Shown piece by piece: positions 10,298 to 21,347 of a DNA stretch of 64,000 nt. Position numbers and translations under genes: made by a program. The DNA comes from Pyrus communis (taxonomy: Eukaryota; Streptophyta; Magnoliopsida; Rosales; Rosaceae). The stretch spans positions 24,552,959 to 24,616,958 of the forward strand of contig NC_084812.1 in the NCBI RefSeq assembly GCF_963583255.1. Reading direction: 5' to 3'. Within the stretch, counting starts at the first letter, position 1; every line of letters starts with the position of its first letter. The notes beneath the pieces are model-generated. The model saw only the letters and a program-made list of their open reading frames with translations. It was not told the origin of the DNA and ran no database searches.

Positions 10298-11783
10298 TTA
10301 CTAGTGTAAATTATTTGCTCGAGCCATCTTTAACTGACGCAAAACGAAGCGATGAAAGGGTTACTGGCATAATCCCTAAAGAACAAAGGGTAATTTGATT
10401 AATTATTTGCTTGAGTCCACCAGTTTGATTGAAATCTTAAAGGGTAATTTGATCAATTGACTGAAAGATGAAAAGATGATTACAATGGATAATAGTCATG
10501 GCTCAAATAACATCCTCTTTGGACAACTCAAAAGCCTCAGGAAGTTAAAAATGACATATATTGAAGCCTTCGAAACCCCTAAAGACAAATAATGAAGAGC
10601 TCCATTTATTAATAGATTGCTGTTTTGATGACTTTATGCAAAAAATGGCTCAAGCTACTTTTGTGAGAGAATTGAACACCTTGTACGACTGCATCAGAAA
10701 TGAAAGTAGTGTTCATTCAAACAACTTGAAAAGTCTAAAATATCCACTTTCAAGATATGGTTGTAGCAAATAATCTATTAACACGTAAATTATCCGTTCT
10801 TCAATCACTTTTCTTTATTGTTTGCTGCTTCTTTCTTTTAATTTTATTGCATGTATAATCGAATTTCTGTCCTACATCATTAACAGAATCCATATATATA
10901 TATTGGTACAATTCAGTTGACTCTGTGTTAGTTTCTGTACTTCTCGAGCCATCTTTCACATTGGTACAATTCAGTGACTGGTCGACAATAAACCCCATCA
11001 TATTTCGAATTCAGAGCTTCTCTCACACAACATGACTATCGTCCAGGCATGGCATTATTTTCTCTCAGCACCACACAAGTTCCAAAAGATTCAAATTTAT
11101 CAAACTCTTTCACCACAAAATAAAAAGGGACTGGAACAATTGGACTCTACATACATAAATTTACAGACCACATAGATAATACAAAATAAGGGTTGTATGC
11201 AAAAGGTTATGGAAGCATATACGTTGTTTTAACACGTAGAAATTCCAATCTTTACATTTTTCATTGATTGAGTCTTGGCCAAATGGATGTTTTGATACAA
11301 ACTCCGGTATATTTTCTTCTGCAGCCAACTTCTACAGATATGCCTGAAGAGTGCCTAATTCATCATCGCTCTTTGTACGTTCTAACTTGTATGTTGTTGG
11401 AAAGACTCCAGTATGTGGATATTATATAAAGGTTCAACGGAGATCCAAAATCCAAAATTACTTATTTTATTTGGAGCAAAGAAAAGAAATCCAAAAATAA
11501 AGAAAAATGAAAGCTTACAGAATTAATCAAAGCTTTGTAGGGAGAATCATCCAGTAGCAATATATTAGATTTATTATACTAGCCCTTCACCACTGCATCG
11601 TCCCAACATTTCCTCATGTCTTTCAAAACCAAGGCTTCGTCTAGATTTTCCAATGTTTTGAATTTTGTTATGGTGCACTTGGATCGGCCCTGCAAAATAA
11701 ACCATTATATTTGCATCAAGATTTCCAGAAATGTTATACCAGTTTCTACACCACACAAGTACTCCAACGATTCGAGAGATTGA
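10298..11783. other. Region without a recognised gene
   Basis: Plus-strand 10561-10773 is an open frame of 70 codons with no recognised domain. Minus-strand frames at 10801-11001 and 11574-11756 are likewise unrecognised. The string ACATTGGTACAATTCAGT-like recurs near 10900 and 10960. I see no splice-consistent gene model, but a decayed gene cannot be excluded. Confidence 0.35.
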
Positions 11784-12238
11784 CTAATTTAAATTCAATG
11801 TAAGACCAAACGCACAAAAGAATAAAAGCTGAATATAATTCAATTGGTAATGTTGCATACCAAACTCAGGAATCGAATAAATCATGGCCAGCACAGAGGG
11901 ATTAACAGTAATATCAACACCATTTACTCTAGAAGTTAGAGTTGTACCTTCAACATTCATCTGCAAGTTAGCAAAGAACATCCTCACTAACCGTGGGTAT
12001 ACAACTTCCTCTGTTTGCACAAAGTTGCTTAGTAACTGATTGTCGAACCACTTCTTGAAACCAAACTTGAATTTTCTAAAGAATGGGTATTGAACAATCT
12101 TACATGGCACAATAACCCAATTGCAGAAATCGTCGGTGTACTTCAGGCTGCACTCAGCATTTCTAAACAGAATTGCATCAAAATCCATTGTGACGAAGTT
12201 CTGGCGGTTTAGAAACAGTTTAAACGTAACAAAGGCCT
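11784..12238 (-). pseudogene. Plant transposon-associated protein fragment
   Basis: An open frame of 134 codons from ATG at 12188, which stays open upstream to about 12238. Its second half carries the pattern YPRLVRMFFANLQ, then TSRVNGVDITVNPSVLA and IYSIPEFG. This is the signature of the plant-specific 'putative plant transposon protein' domain found in Ty3/gypsy-derived and other repeat proteins. Those family proteins are usually several hundred residues long, so this is a piece. No helicase, integrase or protease neighbour is visible. The frame is intact over the fragment, which suggests recent transfer or chance preservation. Function unknown. Confidence 0.6.
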
Positions 12239-12762
12239 GATTACTGGCTTAATTATGTTTAAGGGGGCAGTGTTTACACTAACGTGTTACACATGGGCTT
12301 TTCGTGATTTTAGTTGATGGTTGACATTAGCTAGTCATGATTGTATCCATTTTTTTAATTCGAAACGAAAATGCTTTTAATCAATTAAATCATAGATATG
12401 ATTAATATAATATTCATTTCACCTTGATTTGAACCGCTAAATGAAAGCTAATAGCCAATTAAATCGAATAGTGTATATGGCTAATAGTCAATTAAAACGA
12501 ATAGTGTAAATTCGGGTAGAAACAAGACCTCATGCAACGCACTCGAGACTGCACAGCAGACAATACAAAGTTACAAACCCAAAGGCTTGTAGCGAGCGAC
12601 ATGCTCAGTCCAAAACGCTTGTGCAGCAAGGCAATGATCAAACACCCACATCACCCTAAAATGTTTCGAAATAATATAATTTGTAGTGTTCATAACTTCA
12701 TAATCCATGATCTCTTTCACCGTACGAACCGAATCAAATTCAGAGCATAAAACAAGCAGGAA
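12239..12762. other. AT-rich spacer, no gene
   Basis: A 72-codon plus-strand frame at 12532-12750 has no recognisable domain. Short repeated phrases (TAATAGCCAATTAAATCGAATAGTGTA and close copies) occur at 12448-12510. Confidence 0.4.
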
Positions 12763-12963
12763 GGATTTGGATATTTTTCTGAGCTAATGGAAATGATTCT
12801 TCTCATCAATCATTATGGACCGTTGAATTTTTATTCAACGGTTATAATTATTATAACAAGAGGTTCTTTTAAAGCTATAATGATTATAACCGTTAGATAA
12901 AAATCTAACAATATGATTGATGACGATGATCATTTCCATTAACTGAGGAGAAGATCCAAATCC
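12763..12963. mobile_element. MITE with ~35-bp inverted ends
   Basis: Starts GGATTTGGAT and ends ATCCAAATCC. The first and last ~35 bases are imperfect inverted repeats, including CTGAGCTAATGGAAATGAT against its reverse complement. Further inside, CCGTTGAATTTTTATTCAACGG is itself a palindrome. A related copy is at 51960-52155, so this is a dispersed family. The target duplication is not clear. Confidence 0.8.
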
Positions 12964-14100
12964 AGGCTGGAAGGCTGCAGGTATCAAATCACACAATGTC
13001 AAGGACATCCTTGAGGCTGAGAAGACGGGCACTAGCAGGGTAGCTGGCCATTGTGTTGTCATTTATTGATTTGAAATCAAAGTGACTGCTCAATTGAGGT
13101 GATGTCAATCGCCCACTCCCAGTGTACCTGAAACCGACAGACCTAGTTTCGTTCCGTGGTAGCCAGTTTGGTTATATTAGTTTAATTTGAATCAAACTAA
13201 CATAGTTTGGTTCTATTGGAAATAAAGCAGTGGGGACTGCTGGACTTCTAATTTGGGCTATTAAAACTAATTAAAAATCAATTTTGTTTATTCCTACCTT
13301 TTCATTTTTTTCTTTCATTTTTTTATCTGTAACTTTTTGTTTAATTTGGAGGATTTCATATTTTTGGACTTTAGATTTTTCACCTTCATAATTAAGGGTC
13401 AATTTAAAAGTGTTTGTCAAGCAATCTCTCACATTTTCGAGTATTATATTAACTTGTTGCTACATTATCGGACCGTTGTTGAGATGGACTCGAGTTGTTC
13501 TTAAGGGAGTCTCGATCGAGGAATTCGAACTAAACAAAGAATTTGAATGCAATTAAGTTAGTTATGCCTTAAAAAAGGTAAGAACGCTACAAATTTTGTA
13601 AAAATAAAAACTAGAAGACAACCTTTTTAAGCTTCTAAAAAAGGGCATTTTTCTAAATTTTTCAGTTATTTTCTCATCCCTCGTATTGGTAATTACGTGT
13701 GAGGAAGTAATTGAAGTGTGGGGCTGTGAATATGTTGGCGGCATGCTCAATCGATAACCCTCACCAAATTCTTCGTCACTTGTTACAAACCTCAAACAAC
13801 AATCACAACAAATTTCACAATCATCCAACAACGATCAAACTTGTAGATAGACTTATTATACCCAATAACTAAAATTATCATACCCAGAATTTGAATCAAA
13901 ATAATTGGAACTAACCGTGCGATGTGTTGCTTTGTTGTAATTTGTAAAAGACCAACGTACATGTCCCTCTTCATATGATTCACACATATTGAAGTGCAAC
14001 CATAAAAAGGGTCAATAACGTCCCCCTTCCCTCAAGAAAACCCACCATCTCGGCTCTTGGAGTTTTGATGTTAGTGACATGCTACGAATGAACTTCTCAG
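12964..14100. other. Intergenic, no supported gene
   Basis: At 12975-13065 the plus strand could encode AGIKSHNVKDILEAEKTG, a peptide that looks protein-like but is not a family I recognise. 13140-13215 has GGTT(T/C)GGTT-type repeat sequence. The remainder is AT-rich with no open frame of interest. Confidence 0.35.
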
Positions 14101-14913
14101 GTCAAGCTTTGAAATAAGGCTTGCATCGATCGTTATTGTGAAACCCTGTCTTTGATTTATAACCAAGATTCTACGTTCAAACCGTCAAACGTTTCTGGAT
14201 ATTTTGTGTTTCGTCTTATACGTTCTTAAATTGCAAACCAAGGGGGGACCCACTTGGGATTCTTGTCCCCTTAGCCTTACCCTATCCAGATATCCCTACC
14301 CCCTCATTTTTAGATATTTTCCTTTTATAACTATCTCTCCCCCTTCACTTTTCTCTTCTTCTCGTTCCACACCCCCAAGATCTTTCCATCCTCTCCAACC
14401 ACTCCCTCATCCTCTCTGAGTTCACTCACACGCACAACCACCTTCACGCCTGGACAGAGGAGCCTCATAGAAATAGTGATAGGTCGTGGAACTCAATAAT
14501 GACAGTGTCACTGTTCATTTTCTTCCCCAACGAACTTCGATGTGGTTTGTGGATTTTCCAACATAGAAATATCTTGGAGTAAGCTTTTCCTAGTTTTCCG
14601 GCGAGCACCGTCACTTTCGAGGCCTTGTTTTGGCCAAACCACAGTGAGTTAACCATCGTGCAAGGTGCGTTTGTTAGTGGCGTTTCTGTCATTCCTAGTT
14701 CGCACGGCTCTTCGACGACAAAGTATCTATGAGTGGACTTCTTAAAAAATGCATGATTTTATTATTAGAAATGCATACATGAACATCATGATTTAATGGC
14801 TACGTTTTATGAAATGTTTATGAGTAAATTGGATTTACACTTTATGAAATATCATGCCTTACTAGATTTTTGTTTTCTAAGATATTTATGAACATGATTT
14901 ATGATATGATGTT

Positions 14914-15198
14914 TGTAACATCCCACATCGTCCAGGGGAGTGATCCTTAAATGTATATTCTCATCCCTACCTAGCACGAGGCCTTTTGGGAGCTCACTGG
15001 TTTCGGGTTCCATAGGAACTCCGAAGTTAAGCGAGTAGCGTGCGAGAGCACTCCCAGGATGGGTGACCCATTGGGAAGTTTTCGTGTGAGTTCCCAGAAA
15101 CAAAACCGTGAGGGTGTGCTGGGGGCCCAAATCGGAAATTATCGTGCTGCGGTGGAGTCGGGCCCGAGAAGTGGTCTCGCCCAGGTCGGGATGTGACA
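14914..15198 (+). repeat. Cassandra 5' LTR
   Basis: 285-bp LTR with TG...CA ends. It carries the 5S-like module at 14988-15095. Same length as the 3' LTR. Confidence 0.93.
14988..15095 (+). promoter_or_regulatory. 5S rRNA-like module with pol III internal promoter
   Basis: A 108-nt segment matching the layout of plant 5S rRNA. GAACTCCGAAGTTAAGCG (box A region, ~15017-15034) and GGATGGGTGACC (box C, 15057-15068) are preserved. The ends GGGAGCTCAC and GTGAGTTCCC can pair over ten bases, like helix I. The second LTR has the same module at 15344-15451. In Cassandra this module is thought to drive or support pol III transcription; that role is known from the family and not shown here. Confidence 0.85.
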
Positions 15199-15201
15199 AT
15201 T

Positions 15202-15213
15202 TGGTATCAGAGC
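15202..15213 (+). other. Cassandra primer binding site
   Basis: TGGTATCAGAGC, three bases after the 5' LTR, complementary to the 3' end of initiator Met-tRNA. The same site is at about 251-262 in the first Cassandra copy. Confidence 0.9.
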
Positions 15214-15269
15214 CTAACCCTGGTCGCGTGTGTGCCGATGAGGACGTCGGGCCCCTAAGGGAGGTGGAT

Positions 15270-15554
15270 TGTAACATCACACATCGTCCAGGAGAGTGAT
15301 CCTTAAATGTATATTCTCATCCCTACCTAGCACGAGGCCTTTTGGGAGCTCACTGACTTCGGGTTCCATGGAAACTCCGAAGTTAAGCGAGTGGCGCGCG
15401 AGAGCACTCCCAGGATGGGTGACCCATTGGGAAGTTCTCGTGTGAGTTCCCAGAAACAAAACCGTGAGGGTGTGCTGGGGGCCCAAAGTTGACAATATCA
15501 TGCTACGGTGGAGTCGGGCTCGGGAAGTGATCCCGCCCGGGCCGGGATATGACA
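15270..15554 (+). repeat. Cassandra 3' LTR
   Basis: 285-bp LTR preceded by the purine-rich CCTAAGGGAGGTGGAT tract that primes plus-strand synthesis. Differs from the 5' LTR at scattered sites (for example TGTAACATCAC against TGTAACATCCC). Confidence 0.93.
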
Positions 15555-15646
15555 ATGTTTGAGCTATTGAGCTTCGATAAAATATATTTTGGAAATATTA
15601 TGTTCAATGATTTTATGTGCTTATTCAGTGATTACTCATACTATAT

Positions 15647-15820
15647 GCCTACGGGCGAATGATATCTATATATGGCTTCGGTTAGGTGATGTAAAGGCCT
15701 ACGGGCGAATGAAGATTTATATGGCTTCGGTCGGGTGATGTAGATGCCTACAGGCGAATGAAGATTTATCTATGGCTTTGGTTAGGTGATGTAGGGCTTG
15801 CGGACGAGTGAAGGCCTTTG
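15647..15820. repeat. 49-50-bp minisatellite in LTR-like DNA
   Basis: Units starting GCCTACGGGCGAATGA at 15647, 15697, 15746 and a degenerate one at 15795, each followed by a TATGGCTTCGGTTAGGTGATGT segment. This type of repeat is common inside long plant gypsy LTRs. Confidence 0.75.
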
Positions 15821-16299
15821 GGCGATTTTGATACCACTACTGAGCATACTATATATGATATATGTTTTTGAAGGTTTTATGGCATGCTAGGGTTTTAGAA
15901 AAACCTATTACTTATTATGCTATATGAGTTTTCATAAACTGGGGGTTAGTACATTGACGAATAACTTTAGTATTACTTATATATCAACTTGCTCCATTCA
16001 TATTTTGTTTTTACCCCCTCAGGACATATGAACAAGGCATATGATCCGAGCTAGTATGCTCTGAACATGTCATGCATTATCACTATTATTGTATTGGCAA
16101 TTGAATATTATTATATTATTTTGTAAAGGTTGTATTAGAATATTACATTGCAAAGTTACGTGCGAAATTTATATACATGTTTCACATGTTCTCGACATAT
16201 GCATTCATTAAATGGCTTGCATCACCCTCGGGTGTTGACCAACACGTAGCCATATTGTTGTCTTTTGGACACCTGGATCAAAGTGTGTCAGTTGTGCCG

Positions 16300-17130
16300 T
16301 CTTGATTGCTTTGAAAAAAAAGGCTTGCATCAAACCGTGGATCGCAAGAGGAAGCGGTTGAGAGCGGCAACTTGTCTGATCAAGCTTAGGATCTTCTTCA
16401 AGGAAGTTGAAGACTTCATCTCTAGGATTGCTCGGATCTGCTTGGGATGTGCTTCCTTGTTGGGTTATTAAGTGCCCTAAGAATTTTCTTGAAGATACTC
16501 CGAATTTGCATTTGGGGGGAGAGGGGATGGGTTGAGCTTCATCTTGTACTTTCTAAGGATGTCAAAAGTTTACGCCAAGTTGTCGATGTGATCTGATTAT
16601 TGATTCCCCTTCACCATGATTTTGCCAACGTAGACCTCCATGGTTACTCCAATTTGCTTCTTAAACATCATGTTTACCAGTCGTGGGTAAATGACTCCCG
16701 CATTCTTGAGGCCAAAAGGCATGACCTTGTAGCAGTAGATGCCTCACTCAATCACGAACGTGGTTTTCTCCTTGTCGGGCTCGTGCATGACTATTTGGTT
16801 GTAGCCGGAGCATGCGTCCAAGAAACTGAGCAACTGGTTCCCATAAGTTAAATCTACTAGTAGATCGATTTGGGGAACTGGATAAGGATATTTCAGGCAT
16901 GTTTTGTTAAGGTCAGTGTAGTCTACGCAAACCCTTCATTTACCATTCTCTTTGTTCATTACTAGCATGACGTTGGCAAGCCATGCTGAGTGTGCTATCT
17001 CTTCTATGAATTTGGCCTTTAATAGCTTGTCGATTTTCGCATCAGATTGCCACTAGTTCAGGTGCGAATTGTCCTTTCTTTTGGATTACTCGTTTAACAG
17101 CGGGGTTGATATGCAACTTGGGGCAAGCTA
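16300..17130 (-). pseudogene. Ty3/gypsy reverse transcriptase remnant
   Basis: Minus-strand translation shows RT signatures in order: an EEIAHSAWLANVMLV-like segment (~17000), RVCVDYTDLNK (~16940), SFLDACSGYNQI (~16796-16829), then TFVIE and MPFGLKNAGVIYPRLVN. The catalytic YVDD box is degraded to YVGK (~16605-16637), so the enzyme would be dead even without the many stops. In intact elements this enzyme copies element RNA to DNA in virus-like particles. Plus-strand frames at 16265-16851 are shadows. Confidence 0.85.
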
Positions 17131-17639
17131 TCTTGGGGTCAATTCCAGGCATGTCAGAAGGTGACCATGCAAAGATGTCATAATTTTCCCTAAGGAAAGC
17201 CGTGAGCTCTTATTTTTCCCTAAGGCTCAGTCACGAGCCAATTCTAGCAGTATTCTCCTGCTACTGGGGATCAAGAATGATATGCTCAGCGTTGTCTTCC
17301 GGTTTCCATCTTGTTTCGTCTGCTGGCATATTGATTTGGACACCATCTTCTTAATCTGTCTGCTGTAATTGCTATTTGGTAACTTCGATGTCCCTTCAAA
17401 CCTCGGTAGCCTTTACAGGGGTGAAGGTCTATTTTTTTTTTTTTTTACTCTTTTGGTACTTGCACAGTGCATCATCGAGATGTGGCCTAGTCAGACTTGA
17501 TTTTTTCGATTCTTCCACCCAGGATGCGGAATCAAATTTTTTGATACTTGACGGAGATTACAGCGTCCAGCTTTATCAACCAAGGTCACCCTAGAATCCC
17601 ATTGTAAGGAGACGGGTTGGTTACTATCGTGAACATTTG

Positions 17640-17885
17640 CTTTGAGACAATTAGTGGTGTTTTCACGTCAAGTGTAATGTTGTCGATGACAGTTGAGGTG
17701 TGTCCGTTGAATCTAGTGAGTACTTCCGCTCAACGTATGATTGTGTTTTTTAGGCCCATCTTCTGAATTACTAAGAGCTAAAGTAGGTTGACCGCACTTC
17801 CATTGTCAACCATCATTTTGTCGACTATAGCGTGGGCTAGTTGGACAAATACCATTAGTGCGTCGTCGTGTGGAAAGTAGACGTC
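17640..17885 (-). pseudogene. Ty3/gypsy aspartic protease remnant
   Basis: Minus-strand peptide around the active site reads VDNGSAVNLL (17783-17812), preceded by HDDALMVFVQLAHAIVDKM. This is the plant gypsy form of the D-x-G-S protease active site. A stop follows directly (NLL then TAG). It would normally cut the Gag-Pol polyprotein. Confidence 0.75.
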
Positions 17886-17999
17886 TTCGACATTCTGCTC
17901 AGTGAAGCCACCGATGGGTCTAGGTTGGGTGTTGACTGCCTGGACCTCTAAAACTAGTAGAGCCTGCTAGATATTCCTTTTCTTGGAGTTGTTGGTGGC

Positions 18000-18990
18000 C
18001 CCCAAGTGCTTGGATTCGACGAAAATGCCATTGATCTGAATTGTCTTGGTTGGCGGTTCTTTGTCGATGTCTACGTTCCTTCTAGGCTGTGCAGCTGACT
18101 TGTCCAAGTATCTGTCGACCTTGCCTTCCTTCACCAGCTTCTTTAGGTAATTCGTCCAAGTGTAGCAATTATTGATTGTGTGGTCGGGGCCTCGATGGAA
18201 TGCACAGTACTTGGTGTGCTCTAAATTGGAGGTATCTCCCTTTGATTGATCAGTAACTTAAACCATGATTTTTCTCTTGATGTCGTGGAGGTTTAGTGAA
18301 TTGGGATTGAGAACTTATACTAGTTTTTGGGCGTCAAGCCTTCTTTAGTCGGGGATCGGTCCCTATACTTGGCCTCTTGCCTGTTTTGGTTGTTATACTA
18401 TTTCCCATCCTCATTCTTTTGAGTTACTGCCCATTCTTTTCTAGGTTGCTCAGGTGCCTTGTCTACTCGTTGAGCCCCGTCCCAAAGTGCATGCTTTTAT
18501 GCCAAAGTTAAATCTTCTTTCATGATCAATTCTCCAAACAGCAAGTGGTCTGTTGAAAGTCCTTTTCGAAGGCTACACTAGCTATCGAGTCGTTGCATCC
18601 TACTATCTTTGCCTTCTTTACTTTGAACCTCTTCATATATTCGTGGAGTGACTCTTTTGGGTTTTTCTTGACATTGAACAAGTGGTCAGGCTTCTTCTTG
18701 ATCGAGCGATAGGATGAATATTCTTTGGTGGAAAACAAAGAAAGTTCGTTGAAACTCCGGATTGATTGTGGCGGTAGGGTATGGAACCAATCTTGTGCCT
18801 TGCCTTGAAGAGTAGTGGCGAATATCTTGCACATGAGAGCGTCGTTGTTTTGATAGAGGATCATTGTGCTTTAGTAGTGCTTTAGGTGTTTCTCTGGGTC
18901 TCCATCCTCTTTGAAGGATGTGAAATGTGGCATGCTAAACTTGCGTTGAAGCTTTGCCTGCTCGATCTTGTCTGTGAAGGGTGACATGCT
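18000..18990 (-). pseudogene. Ty3/gypsy gag remnant
   Basis: A minus-strand open frame of 112 codons (18526-18864) contains the retrotransposon Gag core: MCKIFATTLQGKAQDWFHTL, FNELSLFSTKEYSSYRSIKK and YMKRFKVKKAKIVG. Upstream, after an in-frame stop near 18870, the same protein continues as PFTDKIEQAKLQRKFSMPHF. Downstream, at about 18140-18215, YCAFHRGPDHTINNCYTW resembles the C-x-x-H-x-x-x-H-x(4)-C zinc-binding tail of this family. Gag would form the particle shell. Broken by stops. Confidence 0.85.
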
Positions 18991-19199
18991 TATGTTTGCT
19001 ATGTCTCATCGTAGTGCCTCGTTAGTGACTTAGTTGCGTTGGAAATTGAGTAATCGCTCAATAAGAGCCTCTTTATTTTTTTCTTGAATTTTCCTTTGTT
19101 GGGGTAGCAGAGCTCTCGATTGCCCCCGGTCGTGACCTGCTGGTCTACACTGCTCTCCCATGTGCTTGACTCGTCTATGCCACGGTTGTGGTGCATGTG

Positions 19200-20290
19200 G
19201 TACGTTTCTAGCAGACGAGCGAATTACTCGCAGGCTACTGGTTAAACTTGAGCTAGATTGAGTGACTGCTTCTCTCTATTTGTCATGTTGCTTACTCTGA
19301 TGTGAGGTGAAAGATGCTCTTTGCAGGCCTGGCAACGAATGAACATTTCACTTGGAAGGTTATTCATGTTGATTATCAAATCGTGGCCCCAACCATGAAT
19401 ACATGTTCGTCCGTGGGCTTAACCGAAAATGCACTCATTTGTACGCTAAGACGAGAGTATATGCTATCTTGAGGGCTCAGTTAGGAGTGTACACTGCCAG
19501 AGCGCTCAGTTTGTGACGGATCGAGTGGCTGCTTGTCGGGACGCTGCTAGAAAGGTTGGTCATCTGCCCTGGTCCTACTTTGGGACTCCTTATCTGGGCA
19601 TACTGCATCTCGGTATGCTACAATAATTGATTCACCAAGGTTGTCTGCTACACGTGGGCGCTTGTCAACTCTATAACTTGTCGAGACAAATGTTGTTCAC
19701 CATTTAGGCTGGAAGAGATTGGATGGTATGCATTTCCTGACTCCAGGAGCAAGATTTGATTGGGATATGTCAAATCTGCGGAGAAATGAGGTGAAAATAC
19801 GCTGGGTTTAATCGTCAGTCAAAAAATCTGAAGCCGAGACGGTTGAACCGAGCTTGAACCAATTGGGATTTCTCGGTGGACCACGAGAGTGAACTAGGCC
19901 GCAGAAGTGGGCCGGGCTATGTGTGTGGCGCGTGGGGGTGGTGCGGAGCTAGAAGCACGTGGGATATGGGCTAAGAGGATTGTTGACGTGACTCTGGTTT
20001 GCGATGCGCCTTGGGCTTGCGCTGCTAAGGCAATGGCTTAGGTCGGCTCGTGACAGGCCTGGCAGTTGCCTTGCGGCGTGGGATGTTAACGCAGCTGTTC
20101 CCTACTCACCGTGGGCTTGCTTCCATGGAGTTGGCCCACTCCCCATTGCCATGGTGGTCCCCATGGTTGCCATGGTGGTCCCCATGGTTGCCATGGTGGT
20201 GGTGCTCCTTGGTGGCAAAGTTGCTCCTCTCACTATCGCGTTGAACTTCGTGGATCGTCGTGGGCTACGTCTCGTTCTCCATTAGTCGAC
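19200..20290. other. Retroelement leader-like DNA with a GC-rich end
   Basis: No domain recognised. From 19850 the composition becomes G-rich, and the plus strand at 20145-20210 repeats CCATGGTGGTCCCCATGGTTG about three times (period 21). The three overlapping plus-strand frames at 20004-20302 exist because of this repeat and are not supported as genes. Confidence 0.45.
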
Positions 20291-20960
20291 CCAGATCTTT
20301 AAACTTAGGAAGTTTCGTTCATCATAGTTTTCGAATTTCTTGCCATTGTATTTTTCTCTTACCTTTATTCAAAGAATTAAAAAAATTCTCGGAATAAGAA
20401 AGTATGAAAAATTTACGAACGAACAAGAAATGAGAAACTTTGAATGTGAGAGTCTTCTTCGACCGTGTGAATCAAATTCTTAATGAAAACACCAATTTGT
20501 GGATGCAAATTTCTGTCGTCTTCTTCTTTGACGAAAATGCACCTGTAAAATAATAACACCTAAGATTAAGGCCAAAAGCCCCACACGCCCATGATGAATG
20601 AGGGGCTTTGGCCAAAGAATCTCCAATGCCAAAGTTAGAATTCTGAAAAGAATGTGTTTAAGAGTTTGTAGATAGCAAATGGCTTCACTTTTTAGTGGGA
20701 TAATAAGACTATTTATAAGGTAGTGGCCGACCCTATTTGGAGAGTAGTGGTCGGCCATATATGGTCTGATTGGGTGAATAATTGCAAGATATTTTGTGGA
20801 ATAATATCTTGCAATTAACATGACAATTAATCATAAATTAAATAGGAAAATTGGGAGTTACCTTTTGAATAAAGATTTGATGAGGAGTGATGAGATGAAT
20901 TTGAATAAATACCATTTAGATCACCTTTGACTCTTTCTTGATTGAACAGTTATTGTTTGT
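20291..20960 (-). other. Probable 5' end/LTR remnant of the gypsy element
   Basis: On the minus strand this reads like a plant gypsy 5' region: TATAAATAGTCTTATTATCC near 20705-20725 as a TATA-containing LTR core, then a TGGTGTTTTCATTAAGAATT segment near 20475-20500 as seen just after LTRs. The palindrome-like GGCCGACCC...GGTCGGCC lies at 20727-20756. No second LTR copy was found, so the end points are uncertain. Confidence 0.35.
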
Positions 20961-21168
20961 TGCATGCGTGTGGAAATCTTGGTGTGCCTCGAGGGTAATT
21001 TTGTCATTTTCACCCAAAAAATCACGTATCACCTCTATAATTTTCTTGATTATTTTTTGCTGCACAATGCTCATCACCCTTATTTATTACTATGGTATAT
21101 ATTAAATTTTGAGATTTATATAATGAATAGATACAAATTTCAAAATTTAAACTTATTCAATGATAATA

Positions 21169-21341
21169 GAGAATGCTAAGGAGACTCTCTCAAGCTGGGA
21201 CTCTCCGTGGACTCTCTATCACCTCACAGTATTACGTCACTTTCTATGCCAACACTATAAAATATTGTATAAAAAACATGAGGTGATAGATAATTCATAG
21301 AGAGCCTCACTTTTGAAAAAAAAGTCTATTTAGCATTTCTT
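21169..21341. mobile_element. MITE with inverted ends and ATAATA flanks
   Basis: Left end GAGAATGCTAAGGAGACTCTC and right end (reverse complement) AAGAAATGCTAAATAGACTT are imperfect inverted repeats. GATAGATA/CTATCACCTCA also recurs inverted inside. Identical ATAATA hexamers flank it at 21163-21168 and 21342-21347. Confidence 0.65.
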
Positions 21342-21347
21342 ATAATA

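Larger units (their letters stand above)
14914..15554 (+). mobile_element. Complete Cassandra TRIM element
   Basis: A full copy of 641 bp: 5' LTR 14914-15198, internal 15199-15269, 3' LTR 15270-15554. Both LTRs are 285 bp, starting TGTAACATC and ending GGGATRTGACA. It is flanked by a perfect 5-bp target duplication ATGTT at 14909-14913 and 15555-15559. The internal part holds the initiator Met-tRNA primer site (15202-15213) and a purine tract before 15270. No protein is encoded; Cassandra elements are mobilised by other retrotransposons' proteins. The minus-strand frames of 142 and 92 codons here simply reflect the repeated LTRs. The LTRs differ at several positions, so the insertion is not very recent. 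Confidence 0.95.
14101..16260. mobile_element. LTR-like retroelement DNA interrupted by a Cassandra insertion
   Basis: The sequence on both sides of the Cassandra insertion (before 14914 and after 15554) looks like one long non-coding retroelement LTR. It has a pyrimidine-rich CTCTCC zone at 14330-14420, a 49-50-bp minisatellite of CCTACGGGCGAATGA units after the insertion, and a GGGTTTTAGAAAAACC to CCCCCTCAGGACATATGA stretch at 15890-16030. This matches the style of large Ty3/gypsy LTRs, but I could not find its two ends, so the limits given are approximate. Confidence 0.4.
16270..20560 (-). mobile_element. Decayed Ty3/gypsy retrotransposon, gag-protease-RT order on the minus strand
   Basis: Reading the minus strand from high to low coordinates gives a leader (~20.3-20.6 kb), gag (18.99-18.0 kb), protease (17.9-17.6 kb) and reverse transcriptase (17.1-16.3 kb), the normal order of a Ty3/gypsy element. 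Stops and frame changes occur throughout. No RNase H or integrase follows below 16270, and paired LTRs were not found, so the element is truncated at its 3' side. The boundaries are approximate. Confidence 0.75.

Noticed and set aside
14852..15555. Two similar minus-strand frames (142 and 92 codons) that look like a duplicated gene
   Set aside because: They lie inside the two Cassandra LTRs and resemble each other only because the LTRs are direct repeats. The 5S-like content is non-coding.
20004..20302. Three overlapping plus-strand frames rich in W, H and V
   Set aside because: Produced by a 21-bp CCATGG repeat; frame-independent low-complexity translation.
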